Part shown: piece by piece, positions 42,023-51,847 of the stretch
Numbering within the stretch: the stretch's first letter is position 1
Layout: each line of letters starts with the position of its first letter
From: CAZKAP01 sp964552195
Lineage (GTDB): Bacteria > Bacteroidota > Bacteroidia > Flavobacteriales > Flavobacteriaceae
Length of the DNA stretch: 64,000 bases
Reading direction: 5' to 3'
Assembly: GCA_964552195.1 (NCBI GenBank)
Contig: CAZKFM010000001.1
Coordinates: 186,001-250,000, forward strand
The notes under the pieces: generated by a model
Seen by the model: the letters and a program-made list of their open reading frames with translations, nothing else
The model's database searches: none
Told to the model about the DNA's origin: nothing
Position numbers and translations under genes: made by a program

Positions 42023-42039
42023 ACTAAACTTCAATCGAT

Positions 42040-43395
42040 ATGAGTCAGGATACGGATAGTAATATTCGAGAATTCATGGCCGAGGTCAACAGCCGAAATG
42101 GACATGAACCGGAATTTATTCAGGCCGTGCAGGAGGTTGCCGAGACGGTAATTCCCTATGTCGTTCAGCACGACATTTATTACGGTAAGAACATTTTGCT
42201 TCGGATGGTCGAGCCCGAGAGGCTGATCTCTTTCCGGGTAGCCTGGGTGGACGACAGGGGTGAGATACACGTAAACCGCGGCTATCGGGTACAAATGAAT
42301 TCGGCTATTGGACCCTACAAAGGTGGGCTCCGATTTCATCCAACGGTTAACGCCAGCATTCTGAAGTTCCTGGCCTTCGAGCAGGTTTTTAAAAACAGCC
42401 TGACCACCCTTCCCATGGGCGGAGCGAAGGGGGGATCCGACTTTGACCCAAAAGGGAAATCAGACGACGAGGTGATGCGATTCTGCCATGCCTTTATGAC
42501 GGAGCTCTGCCGGCATATAGGCCCGAATACCGATGTGCCCGCAGGAGATATCGGAGTGGGAGCCAGGGAAATTGGTTTCCTTTTCGGCCAATACCGCAAG
42601 ATTCGTAATGAGTTTACCGGAGTCCTTACGGGTAAGGGCCTGTCCTGGGGTGGTTCTGAGATTCGCCCTGAAGCCACTGGCTACGGCACGGTCTACTTTG
42701 CCGAGAATATGCTGAATACCAAATCGGAGTCCATAGCCGGGAAGAATGTAGTGATTTCAGGCTCGGGTAATGTGGCCCAGTACGCTGCCGAGAAGGTGCT
42801 GCAGCTGGGCGGTAAGGTTCTTACCCTTTCCGATTCGGGCGGACACATCTTCGACAAGGACGGCATCGACAAGGAAAAGCTGGCCTTTGTGATGGAGCTG
42901 AAGAACGTCAAGCGGGGCCGCATCAAGGAGTACGCAGACAAGTACCCGGGAGCCCAATACTTTCCCGGCAAGAGTCCCTGGAGCATACCTTGCCAGGTGG
43001 CCCTGCCCTGTGCCACCCAGAACGAATTGACGGGTGAAGATGCGCGCATGTTGGTGGAAAATGGCTGTATGGCCGTTTCGGAAGGCGCCAATATGCCCTC
43101 GACTCCGGAAGCCATCCATATCTTCCACGAAGCCAGGATACTGTTTGCTCCGGGCAAGGCCTCCAATGCCGGAGGAGTAGCTACTTCGGGACTGGAGATG
43201 TCACAGAATTCCCTGAGAATCAGCTGGACGAGGGACGAGGTCGATCAGCGTCTTCAGGGCATCATGAAGGACATACACGATTCCTGCATACAATTCGGCC
43301 AGGAAGACGAGGGTTACTGCAACTACGTCAGAGGAGCCAACATCGCCGGCTTTGTCAAGGTAGCCGATGCCATGCTGGCGCAGGGTGTAATTTAG
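42040..43395 (+). CDS. gdhA: NADP-specific glutamate dehydrogenase
   Basis: A 451-residue hexameric GDH of the small NADP-dependent type that assimilates ammonium by reductive amination of 2-oxoglutarate. Signatures include GYRVQMNSAIGPYKGGLRFH, the catalytic Lys in TTLPMGGAKGGSDFDPKGKS, DVPAGDIGVGAREIGFLFGQ, and the Rossmann VVISGSGNVAQYAAEKVLQL. The end VATSGLEMSQNSLRISWTRD is typical of the NADP class. The gene follows metB and precedes recO with 27 bases between. Confidence 0.95.
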   Translation: MSQDTDSNIREFMAEVNSRNGHEPEFIQAVQEVAETVIPYVVQHDIYYGKNILLRMVEPERLISFRVAWVDDRGEIHVNRGYRVQMNSAIGPYKGGLRFHPTVNASILKFLAFEQVFKNSLTTLPMGGAKGGSDFDPKGKSDDEVMRFCHAFMTELCRHIGPNTDVPAGDIGVGAREIGFLFGQYRKIRNEFTGVLTGKGLSWGGSEIRPEATGYGTVYFAENMLNTKSESIAGKNVVISGSGNVAQYAAEKVLQLGGKVLTLSDSGGHIFDKDGIDKEKLAFVMELKNVKRGRIKEYADKYPGAQYFPGKSPWSIPCQVALPCATQNELTGEDARMLVENGCMAVSEGANMPSTPEAIHIFHEARILFAPGKASNAGGVATSGLEMSQNSLRISWTRDEVDQRLQGIMKDIHDSCIQFGQEDEGYCNYVRGANIAGFVKVADAMLAQGVI

Positions 43396-43422
43396 ACTAA
43401 CCGGGGAGTCCGGGTCGGGATC

Positions 43423-44142
43423 ATGACCGTTACCACGCCAGCCGTTGTCCTTTCGGGCATCAAATACGGTGAGAGCAGTCTGATTGTAAAGGCGCTGACC
43501 CGTGAATCGGGTTTAAAGTCCTACTGGGTTCCGGGCGTATACGGGAAGAGCAAGTCCCGTATACGCTCGTCCTTCTTCCAGCCCCTTTCCATACTGGAAA
43601 TCAACGGATACCACAAGAACAAGGGTACTCTCGAACGGATGCGTGAGGCTCGCCCGCTTCACCAAAGCCACAGTTTTTCAACCGATATGCGGAAGGTCGC
43701 CTGTGCTCTGTTTATCTCGGAAGTATTGCTGTCGTGTCTGGAGCAGGATCAGCAGGATGAGGCCCTGTACGAGTATGTGGAACGGTCCGTTCGCTGGATG
43801 GATACTGCAGACTTTTCTCCCTTGTTTCCGGCGTACTTCCTTTGGAACCTGACGGCCTATCTGGGTTTTTATCCGGACACCTCCGGGTGTGAATTACCTG
43901 CATTTCACCTCGGTGAGGGAACCTTCGTATCCACGGCGCCCCCTACCCAGTGCCTGGAAGGCGAAGGCCTGAAACTTTTCATAAGTTTGACCGAGTGCGG
44001 CCTGGACCAACTGGATGGCCTTTCTTTCGGAAAGGGGCAGCCTAAGGAACAGCTTTTGTGGTGTATTCGATATTATGAACAGCAGGTACAGGGCTTCAGG
44101 AGCCCCAGGTCACTGTCTGTGCTAAAGGATGTTTTTGCATGA
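43423..44142 (+). CDS. recO: DNA repair protein RecO
   Basis: A 239-residue RecO. The N-terminal OB fold is visible as VLSGIKYGESSLIVKALTRE followed by SGLKSYWVPGVYGKSKSRIR. The helical C-terminal domain contains LLSCLEQDQQDEALYEYVER and YFLWNLTAYLGFYPDTSGC. RecO helps RecR load RecA on SSB-coated DNA in the RecF pathway. The zinc-finger cysteines of some RecO proteins are absent or degenerate here. The stop overlaps the next start by four bases (ATGA). Confidence 0.93.
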   Translation: MTVTTPAVVLSGIKYGESSLIVKALTRESGLKSYWVPGVYGKSKSRIRSSFFQPLSILEINGYHKNKGTLERMREARPLHQSHSFSTDMRKVACALFISEVLLSCLEQDQQDEALYEYVERSVRWMDTADFSPLFPAYFLWNLTAYLGFYPDTSGCELPAFHLGEGTFVSTAPPTQCLEGEGLKLFISLTECGLDQLDGLSFGKGQPKEQLLWCIRYYEQQVQGFRSPRSLSVLKDVFA

Positions 44143-46553
44143 AGAAGTGGTGGATCGGTACGTTATTGTTTTTTGCCTTTCCGGCTGTTTACGGTCAGTT
44201 GGTATATTTCGTGGACGCCGAAAACGGTAACCCCGTTCAGGATGTGGTTGTCTATACCGCCGATTTTGGTAAATCTGCCCTGAGCAGGGCCGATGGAAGT
44301 TGTGATCTCAGGGGTTTTGAAGATGGGGATCGTTTAATCATCAAGCACCTGGGCTATGCTCCGGTAACCGGAACCAAGGCGCAGTTGGTCCGCAGGGGTA
44401 ACCGCATTTACCTGGAACCATCCCGTGAACTACTTGAAGAAGTGGTGATGACAGCCTCTCCCTTTCAGCAGAAAAAACAGAATGTTCCGCAGAAGGTGGT
44501 GGGTATCACCCGGGACCGGGTAGTGCTGGGACAACCGCAGACCAGTGCCGATCTGCTCGAGCAAACCGGACAGGTGTACGTACAGAAGAGCCAGTTAGGT
44601 GGAGGAAGTCCCATGATACGAGGTTTTTCAACGAACCGGCTGCTGATCACTGTGGACGGGGTCCGGATGAACAATGCGATCTTCAGGGGAGGAAACATAC
44701 AGAACATCATATCCATCGATCCCCTGAATGTCGCTAGTGTCGAGGTGATCTTCGGGCCGGCATCGGTGATTTATGGCAGCGACGCCCTGGGAGGTGCCCA
44801 GAACTTCATTACGCGCGCCCCGCGCCTTTCTCAGACCGACAGTCTCTATACGGAGGCTTCTGCCCAGTTCCGGACTTCTTCGGCCAACAACGAGCGTACC
44901 CTTCATGCCGATTTTAACCTAGGAAAAAGAAGGTGGGCCTGGTACAGTGGAGCTACCTATCAGGAATTCGGTGATCTCAGAATGGGTCGCAATGGTTCCG
45001 ACGAACTGCTTCGTCCGAGCCTGGTCAGGCGAATCAATGGACGAGACAGCCTGATTAGTAATCCGGATCCGCTGTCGCAGACGCCCACCGGCTTCGGGAT
45101 GTACCATTTCCTGAATAAATTACACTGGATTCCTACCGACCGGCTGAAGGCCGATTTCGCGTTGCACTATTCCACGACCACGGACTACGATCGCTTCGAC
45201 CGGTTAACCCGTCCTGGCCGTCAGGCAGGCACACTTCGCAGCGCTGAGTGGTACTACGGACCCCAGACCTGGCTCATGGGAATGGGCAAGTTGACCTATA
45301 TTCCACGCCGGGGTAATCTCGATCGGATACGGCTCACCACGGCATATCAGAATTTTGGCGAAAGCAGGCACAACAGAGATTTTGGCGAAGCCGTAAGGAA
45401 TTCCAACGATGAGAGGGTTCAGGCGTACTCCGTTAACCTCGATACCGAATGGGACCGCCGAACTCCGGTGAGCTATTTTGCCGGACTGGAGTTCCTGCAC
45501 AACAGGGTTTCTTCCACCGGAAGCTCCCTGAATATAGACAACGGCCTCAAAGCCCCCATTGCCACCCGGTATCCGGACGGTTCCACCTGGAATTCCCTCT
45601 CGGCCTATGCACAGCTGGAATACGAGCGCAGTCCGGGAATTACCTGGCTGGCTGGGCTAAGGTATTCTCATTTCTGGCTGAATTCGGAGTTCAGCAACGA
45701 ATTCTATGAGTTCCCTTTCCGAGAGGCGGATATCTCCAATGGGGCACTCACGGGCAATCTGGGGTTCAGCTGGAGGGTTACCCCCGGCTTCCGACTGAAG
45801 AGTCATCTCTCCACGGGCTTTCGGGCTCCCAACGTGGACGACATTGGGAAGATATTCGACCCTGAGCCCGGCTTCGTAATCGTACCCAATCCCGATTTGG
45901 GACCCGAATACGTTTACAATGGGGAGGTGAGCGCCGGAATCGATTTGTTCAGAGGTTTGACCTGGGAGGGTACATTGTTTTATTCATACCTGGAAGACGC
46001 CATAGTACGGGGCCCGGGTCGACTAGGTGACCAAACCACTCTGGAATTCAATGGGGAAGAAAACGAGATCATCAGCTTGCAGAATGCGGCTAATGCTCGC
46101 ATTTATGGCTTCGAAACCTCGCTAAAGGCTCAATTTACCGAACAATGGAGGGCTTGGTTTAACCTCTCGAGCGCAAGAGGGACGGAGACCGATCAGGAAG
46201 GTTTTCGTATCCCGGTTCGTCATGTTCCGCCCCTATTCGGTGATTTCCACCTGATTCGGAAGACCGATCGCTCCGAATTCGACTTTTTCGTCAATTTCAA
46301 TGGTCCCATACCTTTTGATCGTCTGGCTGAGTCTGAGAGGAATAAGGCATACCTCTATCAGACCGATGAGAATGGAAATCCACACGCACCAGGCTGGTAT
46401 ACTCTGAATGCCAGAGTCTCCATCGATCTGGGAGGGGGTTTTACCACCACACTGGCCGCGGAAAATCTTCTCGATGTCCGTTATCGAAGGTATTCATCGG
46501 GTATTGCCGCACCCGGGCTCAATCTGATTGGCAGCCTGACGTGGAGGCTCTGA
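44139..46553 (+). CDS. TonB-dependent receptor, haem/haemoglobin receptor-like
   Basis: An 804-residue outer-membrane receptor. Signal peptide (TLLFFAFPAVYGQ), a carboxypeptidase-regulatory-like Ig domain (residues ~20-95: YFVDAENGNPVQDVVVYT), a plug domain (SPMIRGFSTNRLLITVDGVR then MNNAIFRGGNIQNIISIDPL) and a ~22-strand barrel ending RYSSGIAAPGLNLIGSLTWR with the terminal aromatic. The plug sequence is close to TonB-linked haemoglobin/haem receptors such as HmuR, so haem iron uptake is likely but not proven. Translationally coupled to recO, which is unusual and probably coincidental. Confidence 0.9.
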   Translation: MKKWWIGTLLFFAFPAVYGQLVYFVDAENGNPVQDVVVYTADFGKSALSRADGSCDLRGFEDGDRLIIKHLGYAPVTGTKAQLVRRGNRIYLEPSRELLEEVVMTASPFQQKKQNVPQKVVGITRDRVVLGQPQTSADLLEQTGQVYVQKSQLGGGSPMIRGFSTNRLLITVDGVRMNNAIFRGGNIQNIISIDPLNVASVEVIFGPASVIYGSDALGGAQNFITRAPRLSQTDSLYTEASAQFRTSSANNERTLHADFNLGKRRWAWYSGATYQEFGDLRMGRNGSDELLRPSLVRRINGRDSLISNPDPLSQTPTGFGMYHFLNKLHWIPTDRLKADFALHYSTTTDYDRFDRLTRPGRQAGTLRSAEWYYGPQTWLMGMGKLTYIPRRGNLDRIRLTTAYQNFGESRHNRDFGEAVRNSNDERVQAYSVNLDTEWDRRTPVSYFAGLEFLHNRVSSTGSSLNIDNGLKAPIATRYPDGSTWNSLSAYAQLEYERSPGITWLAGLRYSHFWLNSEFSNEFYEFPFREADISNGALTGNLGFSWRVTPGFRLKSHLSTGFRAPNVDDIGKIFDPEPGFVIVPNPDLGPEYVYNGEVSAGIDLFRGLTWEGTLFYSYLEDAIVRGPGRLGDQTTLEFNGEENEIISLQNAANARIYGFETSLKAQFTEQWRAWFNLSSARGTETDQEGFRIPVRHVPPLFGDFHLIRKTDRSEFDFFVNFNGPIPFDRLAESERNKAYLYQTDENGNPHAPGWYTLNARVSIDLGGGFTTTLAAENLLDVRYRRYSSGIAAPGLNLIGSLTWRL

Positions 46554-46616
46554 TCACGGCATTTTAATTCACGCCTTCAGTAGACCTCTATTCTCTGTAA
46601 TCTGGCCACTTTTGGT

Positions 46617-46624
46617 TACTTTTG
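46617..46624 (+). promoter_or_regulatory. -7 box of ileS
   Basis: TACTTTTG, exact TAnnTTTG match about 120 bases before ATG 46744. The resulting leader contains the GC-rich 46.65-46.74 kb stretch; I see no T-box, as expected outside Gram-positives. Confidence 0.45.
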
Positions 46625-46743
46625 CGCATCCTAAAATCGCTGTAAGCCACAGGCTTTCATGACGGAGGCTCTTGCCAGATCTGAGGTGAGGGTTTTTTTT
46701 GAATCGTTCAGCTAAGGCACTCAGCGGGCAAAGGCCATTGAGA

Positions 46744-49700
46744 ATGACAAAATTCAGGGAATACAAGGGACTGGACTTGCCCGCTCTGGCGGATGAGGTC
46801 CTGGCTTTCTGGAAAGAGCATCGGGTATTCGAGAGAAGTGTGGAAGAGCGGGAAGGAAACCCCTCATTCATTTTTTTCGAAGGTCCTCCTTCTGCCAACG
46901 GGAAGCCCGGTATTCACCACGTGATGTCCCGGACCATCAAGGATACCTTCCCCCGGTATAAGACCATGAAGGGATTTCAGGTTAAGAGAAAGGCCGGCTG
47001 GGATACTCATGGTCTGCCCGTGGAGATCGGCGTAGAGAAGGAACTGGGCATCACCAAGGAAGATATCGGTAAGACGATCAGCATAAAAGACTACAATCGG
47101 GCATGCCGGGATGCGGTAATGCGCTATACTGACATCTGGAATGACCTGACCGAAAAGATGGGGTATTGGGTGGACATGGATGACCCTTATGTCACCTTCC
47201 ATTCCAAGTACATGGAATCGGTTTGGTGGTTGCTGGCAGAAATCTACAATAAGGGCTTGCTGTACAAAGGGTATACCATCCAGCCGTATTCCCCTAAAGC
47301 AGGAACAGGGTTGAGTTCGCATGAACTCAACATGCCGGGCACCTATCAGGATGTGACCGATACCACCGTGACTGCCCAATTCGAGATAAAAAAGGACAGC
47401 GCACCGGAATTCCTGCGACAACTGGAGGGAGAGGTCTTTATACTGGCGTGGACCACCACCCCCTGGACCCTTCCATCCAACACCGCCCTGACCGTGGGCA
47501 AGGATATAGAATATGCGTGGGTTCATACCTACAATATGTACACCTTCGAGCCCGTCACGGTTATACTTGCCAGGGACTTGATCGGTAAGCAATTCGATCG
47601 CAAGTACTACGAGGTTAAAGATGCAAAGGAATTGTCGGCCTACCAGAAGGGGGCCAAGAAGACCCCCTACATGGTCGGCGGACACTGCAGGGGTTCGGAG
47701 CTGGTCGGTATTCGCTATCATCAGCTCATCGATAAGGTGCAGCCTTACGAACATACGGAGAATGCCTTCCGTGTGATTGCCGGGGATTTTGTTACGACCG
47801 AGGATGGAACGGGAGTGGTCCACACGGCCCCTACCTTCGGTGCAGACGATGCCCGGGTAGCCCAGGAGGCGCAACCGCCTATACCGCCCATGCTCATCAA
47901 AGACGAGCACGGTTCGCTGGTACCTCTGGTTGACTTGCAGGGCCGGTTCAGGCCCGAACTGGGAGAATGGGGCAATAAATATGTTAAGAACGAGTACTAC
48001 TCCGAAGGCGAGGCTCCCGACCGATCCATCGACGTAGAGATTGCCATCCACCTCAAGGAGCAAAACCGGGCTTTCAAGGTGGAAAAGTACGTCCACAGCT
48101 ACCCGAACTGCTGGAGGACCGATAAGCCCATACTGTATTACCCGCTGGATTCCTGGTTTATCAAGGTAACAGAGGTCCGGGATCGCATGGTCGAGCTCAA
48201 TCAGACCATCAACTGGAAACCCAGATCTACGGGTGAAGGTCGTTTTGGTAACTGGCTGGCCAGCGCCAATGACTGGAATCTCTCGCGTTCCCGCTACTGG
48301 GGGATTCCCCTTCCCATATGGAGGACGGAGGACAAATCCGAAGTACGTGTTATCGGGTCGGTAGCCGAGCTCAAGGCAGCCATAGATCACAGTATAGAAA
48401 GAGGCTACATGTCGATCAACCCCTTTGCTGGCTTTGTAGAAGGTGACATGTCCGAGGAGAATTACGGTCGGGTGGATTTGCATAAGAACGTGGTAGACCG
48501 GGTCGTACTGGTCTCGGAATCCGGCCGTCCCATGCATCGCGAGTCCGATCTGATCGACGTATGGTTCGACAGCGGCTCCATGCCCTATGCCCAATGGCAC
48601 TATCCGTTCGAGAACAAGGAGTTCATCGATGACAACCAGGCATTCCCAGCCGATTTTATCGCAGAGGGCGTGGACCAGACCCGGGGCTGGTTCTACACGC
48701 TCCATGCCATATCTACCATGGTGTTCGACCAGGTAGCGTATAAAAATGTCCTCTCCAATGGGCTCGTGCTGGACAAGGAGGGAAAGAAGATGTCGAAAAG
48801 ACTCGGAAATGCGGTGGATCCCTTCGAGACTCTCAAGGAATTCGGGCCCGATGCGACCCGCTGGTATCTGATGTCGAATGCCAATCCGTGGGATAATCTG
48901 AAGTTCGACCTGGAGGGAATAGTCGAAGTCAAGAATAAGTTTTTCGGGACCCTGTACAATACCTATGCCTTCTTTGCTCTATATGCCAATATCGACGGCT
49001 TTACTCATGAGGAACCCGAGGTCCCTTTGACGGAGCGAACCGAGATGGACCGATGGATACTCTCGGAGCTGCATTCGCTGATCGAACGCGTGGACAGGGC
49101 CTACGAAGATTATGATGCCACGCGGGCGACGCGTTCGATTTCCGATTTCGTTCAGGATTATCTGAGCAATTGGTATGTCCGGCTGGGTCGAAGGCGATTC
49201 TGGAAGGGGGATTATGGTTCGGACAAGGTGGCCGCCTATCAGACCCTGTACGAGTGTCTGCAGGTGGTTGCCAAGCTGGTGGCTCCCGTGGCCCCTTTCT
49301 TCGCCGAGCGGCTGTATCGAGATCTGAATCAGGTTACGGGCAGGGACAAAGAGGACAGTGTACACCTGACCCCATTTCCAGAATCGCGAACGGAATGGAT
49401 TGATCAGGAACTGGAGAACCGTATCGAGACGGCCCAGAGGATCGCTTCCTTAGTGTTCTCCATACGGCAGAAGGAAAAGATCAAAGTGCGCCAGCCGCTT
49501 CAGCGTATGCTCATTCCAGTGCTGAACCAAGAACGCAGGCGACAGATCGAATCGGTACAGCACCTGATACTACCCGAGGTGAATGTCAAGGAGCTGGAGT
49601 TCATGGACGATACGTCCGGTATTCTGGTCAAGAGCATAAAGCCGAATTTCAAGGTTCTCGGTCCCAAATACGGGCGGGATATGAAAGAAATCGGTCTCAA

Positions 49701-50148
49701 AGTCGCAGGCTTCGATCAGCAGGATATCATCGAAATCGAACAAAAAGGCGAAATCGAGATCAAACTGGAAAATAAATCCGTAAAATTAAAGTTGACAGAT
49801 GTGGAGATCACCTCACAGGATGTCGACGGTTGGAATGTGGCTAATTCAGCAGATATAACGGTAGCGCTGGACACCACGGTGACTGAAGACCTGAAGAAGG
49901 AAGGCATCGCCCGGGAACTGGTCAACCGCATTCAGAACCTTCGCAAGGAATCGGGGTACAATGTAACGGATCGGATTGTCCTGAAATTTCAGAAAGACCC
50001 CTGGCTGAACCGCGCCGTACAGAGCAACACGGATTATATCAAACAGGAGACCCTGGCCGACGAACTATCTCTGGAGGATGCCCTGGGAGAAGGGGTGGAA
50101 ATATCCTTTGACGATGTAACGACCAAAATGTGGATTGAAAAAGTTTAA
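46744..50148 (+). CDS. ileS: Isoleucine-tRNA ligase
   Basis: A 1134-residue class I synthetase of the larger, eukaryote-like IleRS type (type 2) that is often mupirocin tolerant. The HIGH-like motif is in PPSANGKPGIHHVMSRTIKD and the KMSKS-like motif is EGKKMSKRLGNAVDPF. The CP1 editing domain includes AWTTTPWTLPSNTALTVG and FVTTEDGTGVVHTAPTFGAD. The anticodon-binding domain follows and a ~100-residue C-terminal segment ends the protein. ATG 46744 (MTKFREYKGLDL) is preferred over a TTG 45 bases upstream. It starts the ileS - TraR-like - lspA group. Confidence 0.95.
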   Translation: MTKFREYKGLDLPALADEVLAFWKEHRVFERSVEEREGNPSFIFFEGPPSANGKPGIHHVMSRTIKDTFPRYKTMKGFQVKRKAGWDTHGLPVEIGVEKELGITKEDIGKTISIKDYNRACRDAVMRYTDIWNDLTEKMGYWVDMDDPYVTFHSKYMESVWWLLAEIYNKGLLYKGYTIQPYSPKAGTGLSSHELNMPGTYQDVTDTTVTAQFEIKKDSAPEFLRQLEGEVFILAWTTTPWTLPSNTALTVGKDIEYAWVHTYNMYTFEPVTVILARDLIGKQFDRKYYEVKDAKELSAYQKGAKKTPYMVGGHCRGSELVGIRYHQLIDKVQPYEHTENAFRVIAGDFVTTEDGTGVVHTAPTFGADDARVAQEAQPPIPPMLIKDEHGSLVPLVDLQGRFRPELGEWGNKYVKNEYYSEGEAPDRSIDVEIAIHLKEQNRAFKVEKYVHSYPNCWRTDKPILYYPLDSWFIKVTEVRDRMVELNQTINWKPRSTGEGRFGNWLASANDWNLSRSRYWGIPLPIWRTEDKSEVRVIGSVAELKAAIDHSIERGYMSINPFAGFVEGDMSEENYGRVDLHKNVVDRVVLVSESGRPMHRESDLIDVWFDSGSMPYAQWHYPFENKEFIDDNQAFPADFIAEGVDQTRGWFYTLHAISTMVFDQVAYKNVLSNGLVLDKEGKKMSKRLGNAVDPFETLKEFGPDATRWYLMSNANPWDNLKFDLEGIVEVKNKFFGTLYNTYAFFALYANIDGFTHEEPEVPLTERTEMDRWILSELHSLIERVDRAYEDYDATRATRSISDFVQDYLSNWYVRLGRRRFWKGDYGSDKVAAYQTLYECLQVVAKLVAPVAPFFAERLYRDLNQVTGRDKEDSVHLTPFPESRTEWIDQELENRIETAQRIASLVFSIRQKEKIKVRQPLQRMLIPVLNQERRRQIESVQHLILPEVNVKELEFMDDTSGILVKSIKPNFKVLGPKYGRDMKEIGLKVAGFDQQDIIEIEQKGEIEIKLENKSVKLKLTDVEITSQDVDGWNVANSADITVALDTTVTEDLKKEGIARELVNRIQNLRKESGYNVTDRIVLKFQKDPWLNRAVQSNTDYIKQETLADELSLEDALGEGVEISFDDVTTKMWIEKV

Positions 50149-50152
50149 AGCT

Positions 50153-50536
50153 ATGGCAGAGGAAAAAGTACGCTATTCAGATGCCGAACTCGAAGAGTTC
50201 CGGGTACTGATCGAGGCGAAGATCGAAAATGCGAAGAAGCACCTGGAACTCCTGAGGAGTTCTTATATGAACGACGGTAATAACGGCACGGACGACACGG
50301 CGCCGACTTTCAAGGCCTTTGAGGAAGGTTCGGAAACCATGAGCAAGGAGGCAAACACTCAACTGGCCATACGTCAGGAGAAGTTCATTAGGGACCTCAA
50401 GAATGCCTTGCTGCGGATCGAGAACAAGACTTACGGAATCTGCCGGGTTACCGGTAAGCTGATCCGAAAGGAACGCCTGAAGCTTGTTCCTCATGCCACC
50501 CTCAGCATAGAGGCCAAGAACATGAATAAAAATTAA
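50153..50536 (+). CDS. TraR/DksA-family protein with degenerate zinc finger
   Basis: A 127-residue DksA/TraR-like protein, located 4 bases after ileS. The N-terminal coiled-coil (LEEFRVLIEAKIENAKKHLE) and the C-terminal finger region NKTYGICRVTGKLIRKERLK are clear. The finger keeps one Cys (GIC) but has Thr-Gly in place of the second Cys, and PHATLSIEAK has Ser where a Cys is expected, so zinc is probably not bound. Such forms are common in Bacteroidota. It may bind RNA polymerase in the secondary channel and modulate transcription. Start ATG 50153 (MAEEKVRYSD) follows the ileS stop. Confidence 0.88.
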   Translation: MAEEKVRYSDAELEEFRVLIEAKIENAKKHLELLRSSYMNDGNNGTDDTAPTFKAFEEGSETMSKEANTQLAIRQEKFIRDLKNALLRIENKTYGICRVTGKLIRKERLKLVPHATLSIEAKNMNKN

Positions 50537-50542
50537 TCCCTT

Positions 50543-51163
50543 GTGCGCCTATTCTGGCTCCTGGCGGGCTTATGCATCATCGGACCCCTCTGCGGCCAGA
50601 AAGCCGCGGACTACCGTCTGGATGCCTCTGATATACGGAAAGTACGTGTGGATGCCAGTCTGTTCGGGGAGGTAACGGTATACAATTCTCCCGATCAGTC
50701 GATACGGATCGAATTCACGTCCAGGGGACCCTATCAGGACGATGCCCTGGTGACTTTCGAGCAGGTACCTGGAGAGCTCTTAGTCGGGCATGCGCTGGCA
50801 CCTGACCACTTTCTGGAGAACGATAAGATTACCGCCCTCAAGACTTTCGATATTTCCATCTCACTGGGACTTCCAGCCGGCAGATCGCTTCTCATCGAGG
50901 GGGAGTCCTGTAGGGTGGAATGCCGGGGCCGTTATGGAACCCTGGATATCAAGACCACCTCAGGGGACACCTTCCTCAACGTACACAGTAGCTATACTCA
51001 TGTGGATTCCCTGAGTGGAGAAATCCAGCTGAAGGTGCAGGATGGGCTTATAGATGCCAGCAGCACTTTTGGACTCGTGAGCATGGATTCGATACCCGAG
51101 TCGGGATCGTATTACAAACTGAATAGCGTGAGGGGAAACGTAGTTGTGGAACACCTTAAATAG
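50543..51163 (+). CDS. Exported DUF4097-like beta-helix protein
   Basis: A 206-residue exported protein with a GTG start at 50543 and a signal peptide (LFWLLAGLCIIGPLCGQ). The mature part is all beta and resembles adhesin-like DUF4097/DUF2807 domains (RKVRVDASLFGEVTVYN, SCRVECRGRYGTLDIKTTSG, DTFLNVHSSYTHVDSLSGEI). No in-frame ATG lies nearby, so GTG is the probable start. It sits between the TraR-like gene and lspA with 6 and 30 bases of spacing. Function unknown; the similarity is weak. Confidence 0.65.
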   Translation: MRLFWLLAGLCIIGPLCGQKAADYRLDASDIRKVRVDASLFGEVTVYNSPDQSIRIEFTSRGPYQDDALVTFEQVPGELLVGHALAPDHFLENDKITALKTFDISISLGLPAGRSLLIEGESCRVECRGRYGTLDIKTTSGDTFLNVHSSYTHVDSLSGEIQLKVQDGLIDASSTFGLVSMDSIPESGSYYKLNSVRGNVVVEHLK

Positions 51164-51193
51164 CCCTATTTTACGGCACTCAAGAACCCGCCC

Positions 51194-51847
51194 ATGACCC
51201 TCAAAAAATCCCTGATACTCATCTTAGTAGTCCTGTTCGTGGACCAGGCCTCCAAGATCTACATCAAAACGAATTTCTTTTATCAGGAAAAGGTGGAGGT
51301 TTTCTCCTGGTTTTACCTGCTCTTTATCGAGAATGACGGAGCCGCCTGGGGCACCAAACTCACCGACCTCATCCCTGCCCTGTCTCCGGAACTGGGCAAG
51401 CTGATGCTCACCGTATTTCGCCTCCTGGCCATTGGAGCCATCGGGTACTGGCTGTGGGGAATCATCAAGAAAGGCCTTAACGACAAGCTGATCATATCCG
51501 TATCCTTGATATTTGCCGGGGCAATGGGAAACATTATCGACTCCATGTTCTACGGGCTAATATTCGAACAGAGCACACCCAGGCATGTCGCCTCCATGTT
51601 TACAGATAATCCCTACGGCGGACTGTTTTATGGACGGGTGGTGGACATGTTCTACTTTCCCATCATCGACACCCAATGGCCCGACTGGATGCCGATAGTC
51701 GGGGGCAGGCCCTTTCGTTTTTTCGAGGCCATATTCAACGTGGCCGATGCTTCCATAAGCGTAGGGGTTGGAATCTGGATTGTATTCTACAGGTCAATCT
51801 TCGGAGAAATGCATGCCGAAGAAAAAGAAGTTGTGGAGGAGGACTAG
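51194..51847 (+). CDS. lspA: Lipoprotein signal peptidase II
   Basis: A 217-residue inner-membrane aspartyl protease that cleaves prolipoprotein signal peptides. Four membrane helices and the conserved segments are seen: FVDQASKIYIK, IENDGAAWG, FAGAMGNIIDSMFYGLIFE with the first catalytic Asp in GNIID, and AIFNVADASISVGVGIWIVF with the second in NVADA. It is longer than the E. coli enzyme because of a loop (FTDNPYGGLFYGRVVDMFYF), usual for Bacteroidota. The substrates include the several lipoproteins predicted in this window. Confidence 0.95.
   Translation: MTLKKSLILILVVLFVDQASKIYIKTNFFYQEKVEVFSWFYLLFIENDGAAWGTKLTDLIPALSPELGKLMLTVFRLLAIGAIGYWLWGIIKKGLNDKLIISVSLIFAGAMGNIIDSMFYGLIFEQSTPRHVASMFTDNPYGGLFYGRVVDMFYFPIIDTQWPDWMPIVGGRPFRFFEAIFNVADASISVGVGIWIVFYRSIFGEMHAEEKEVVEED

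Noticed and set aside
46864..48705. 613-codon minus-strand frame opposite ileS
   Set aside because: It lies entirely antisense to a clear ileS with all synthetase motifs; the translated sequence shows no domain and arises from codon bias in a GC-rich gene.
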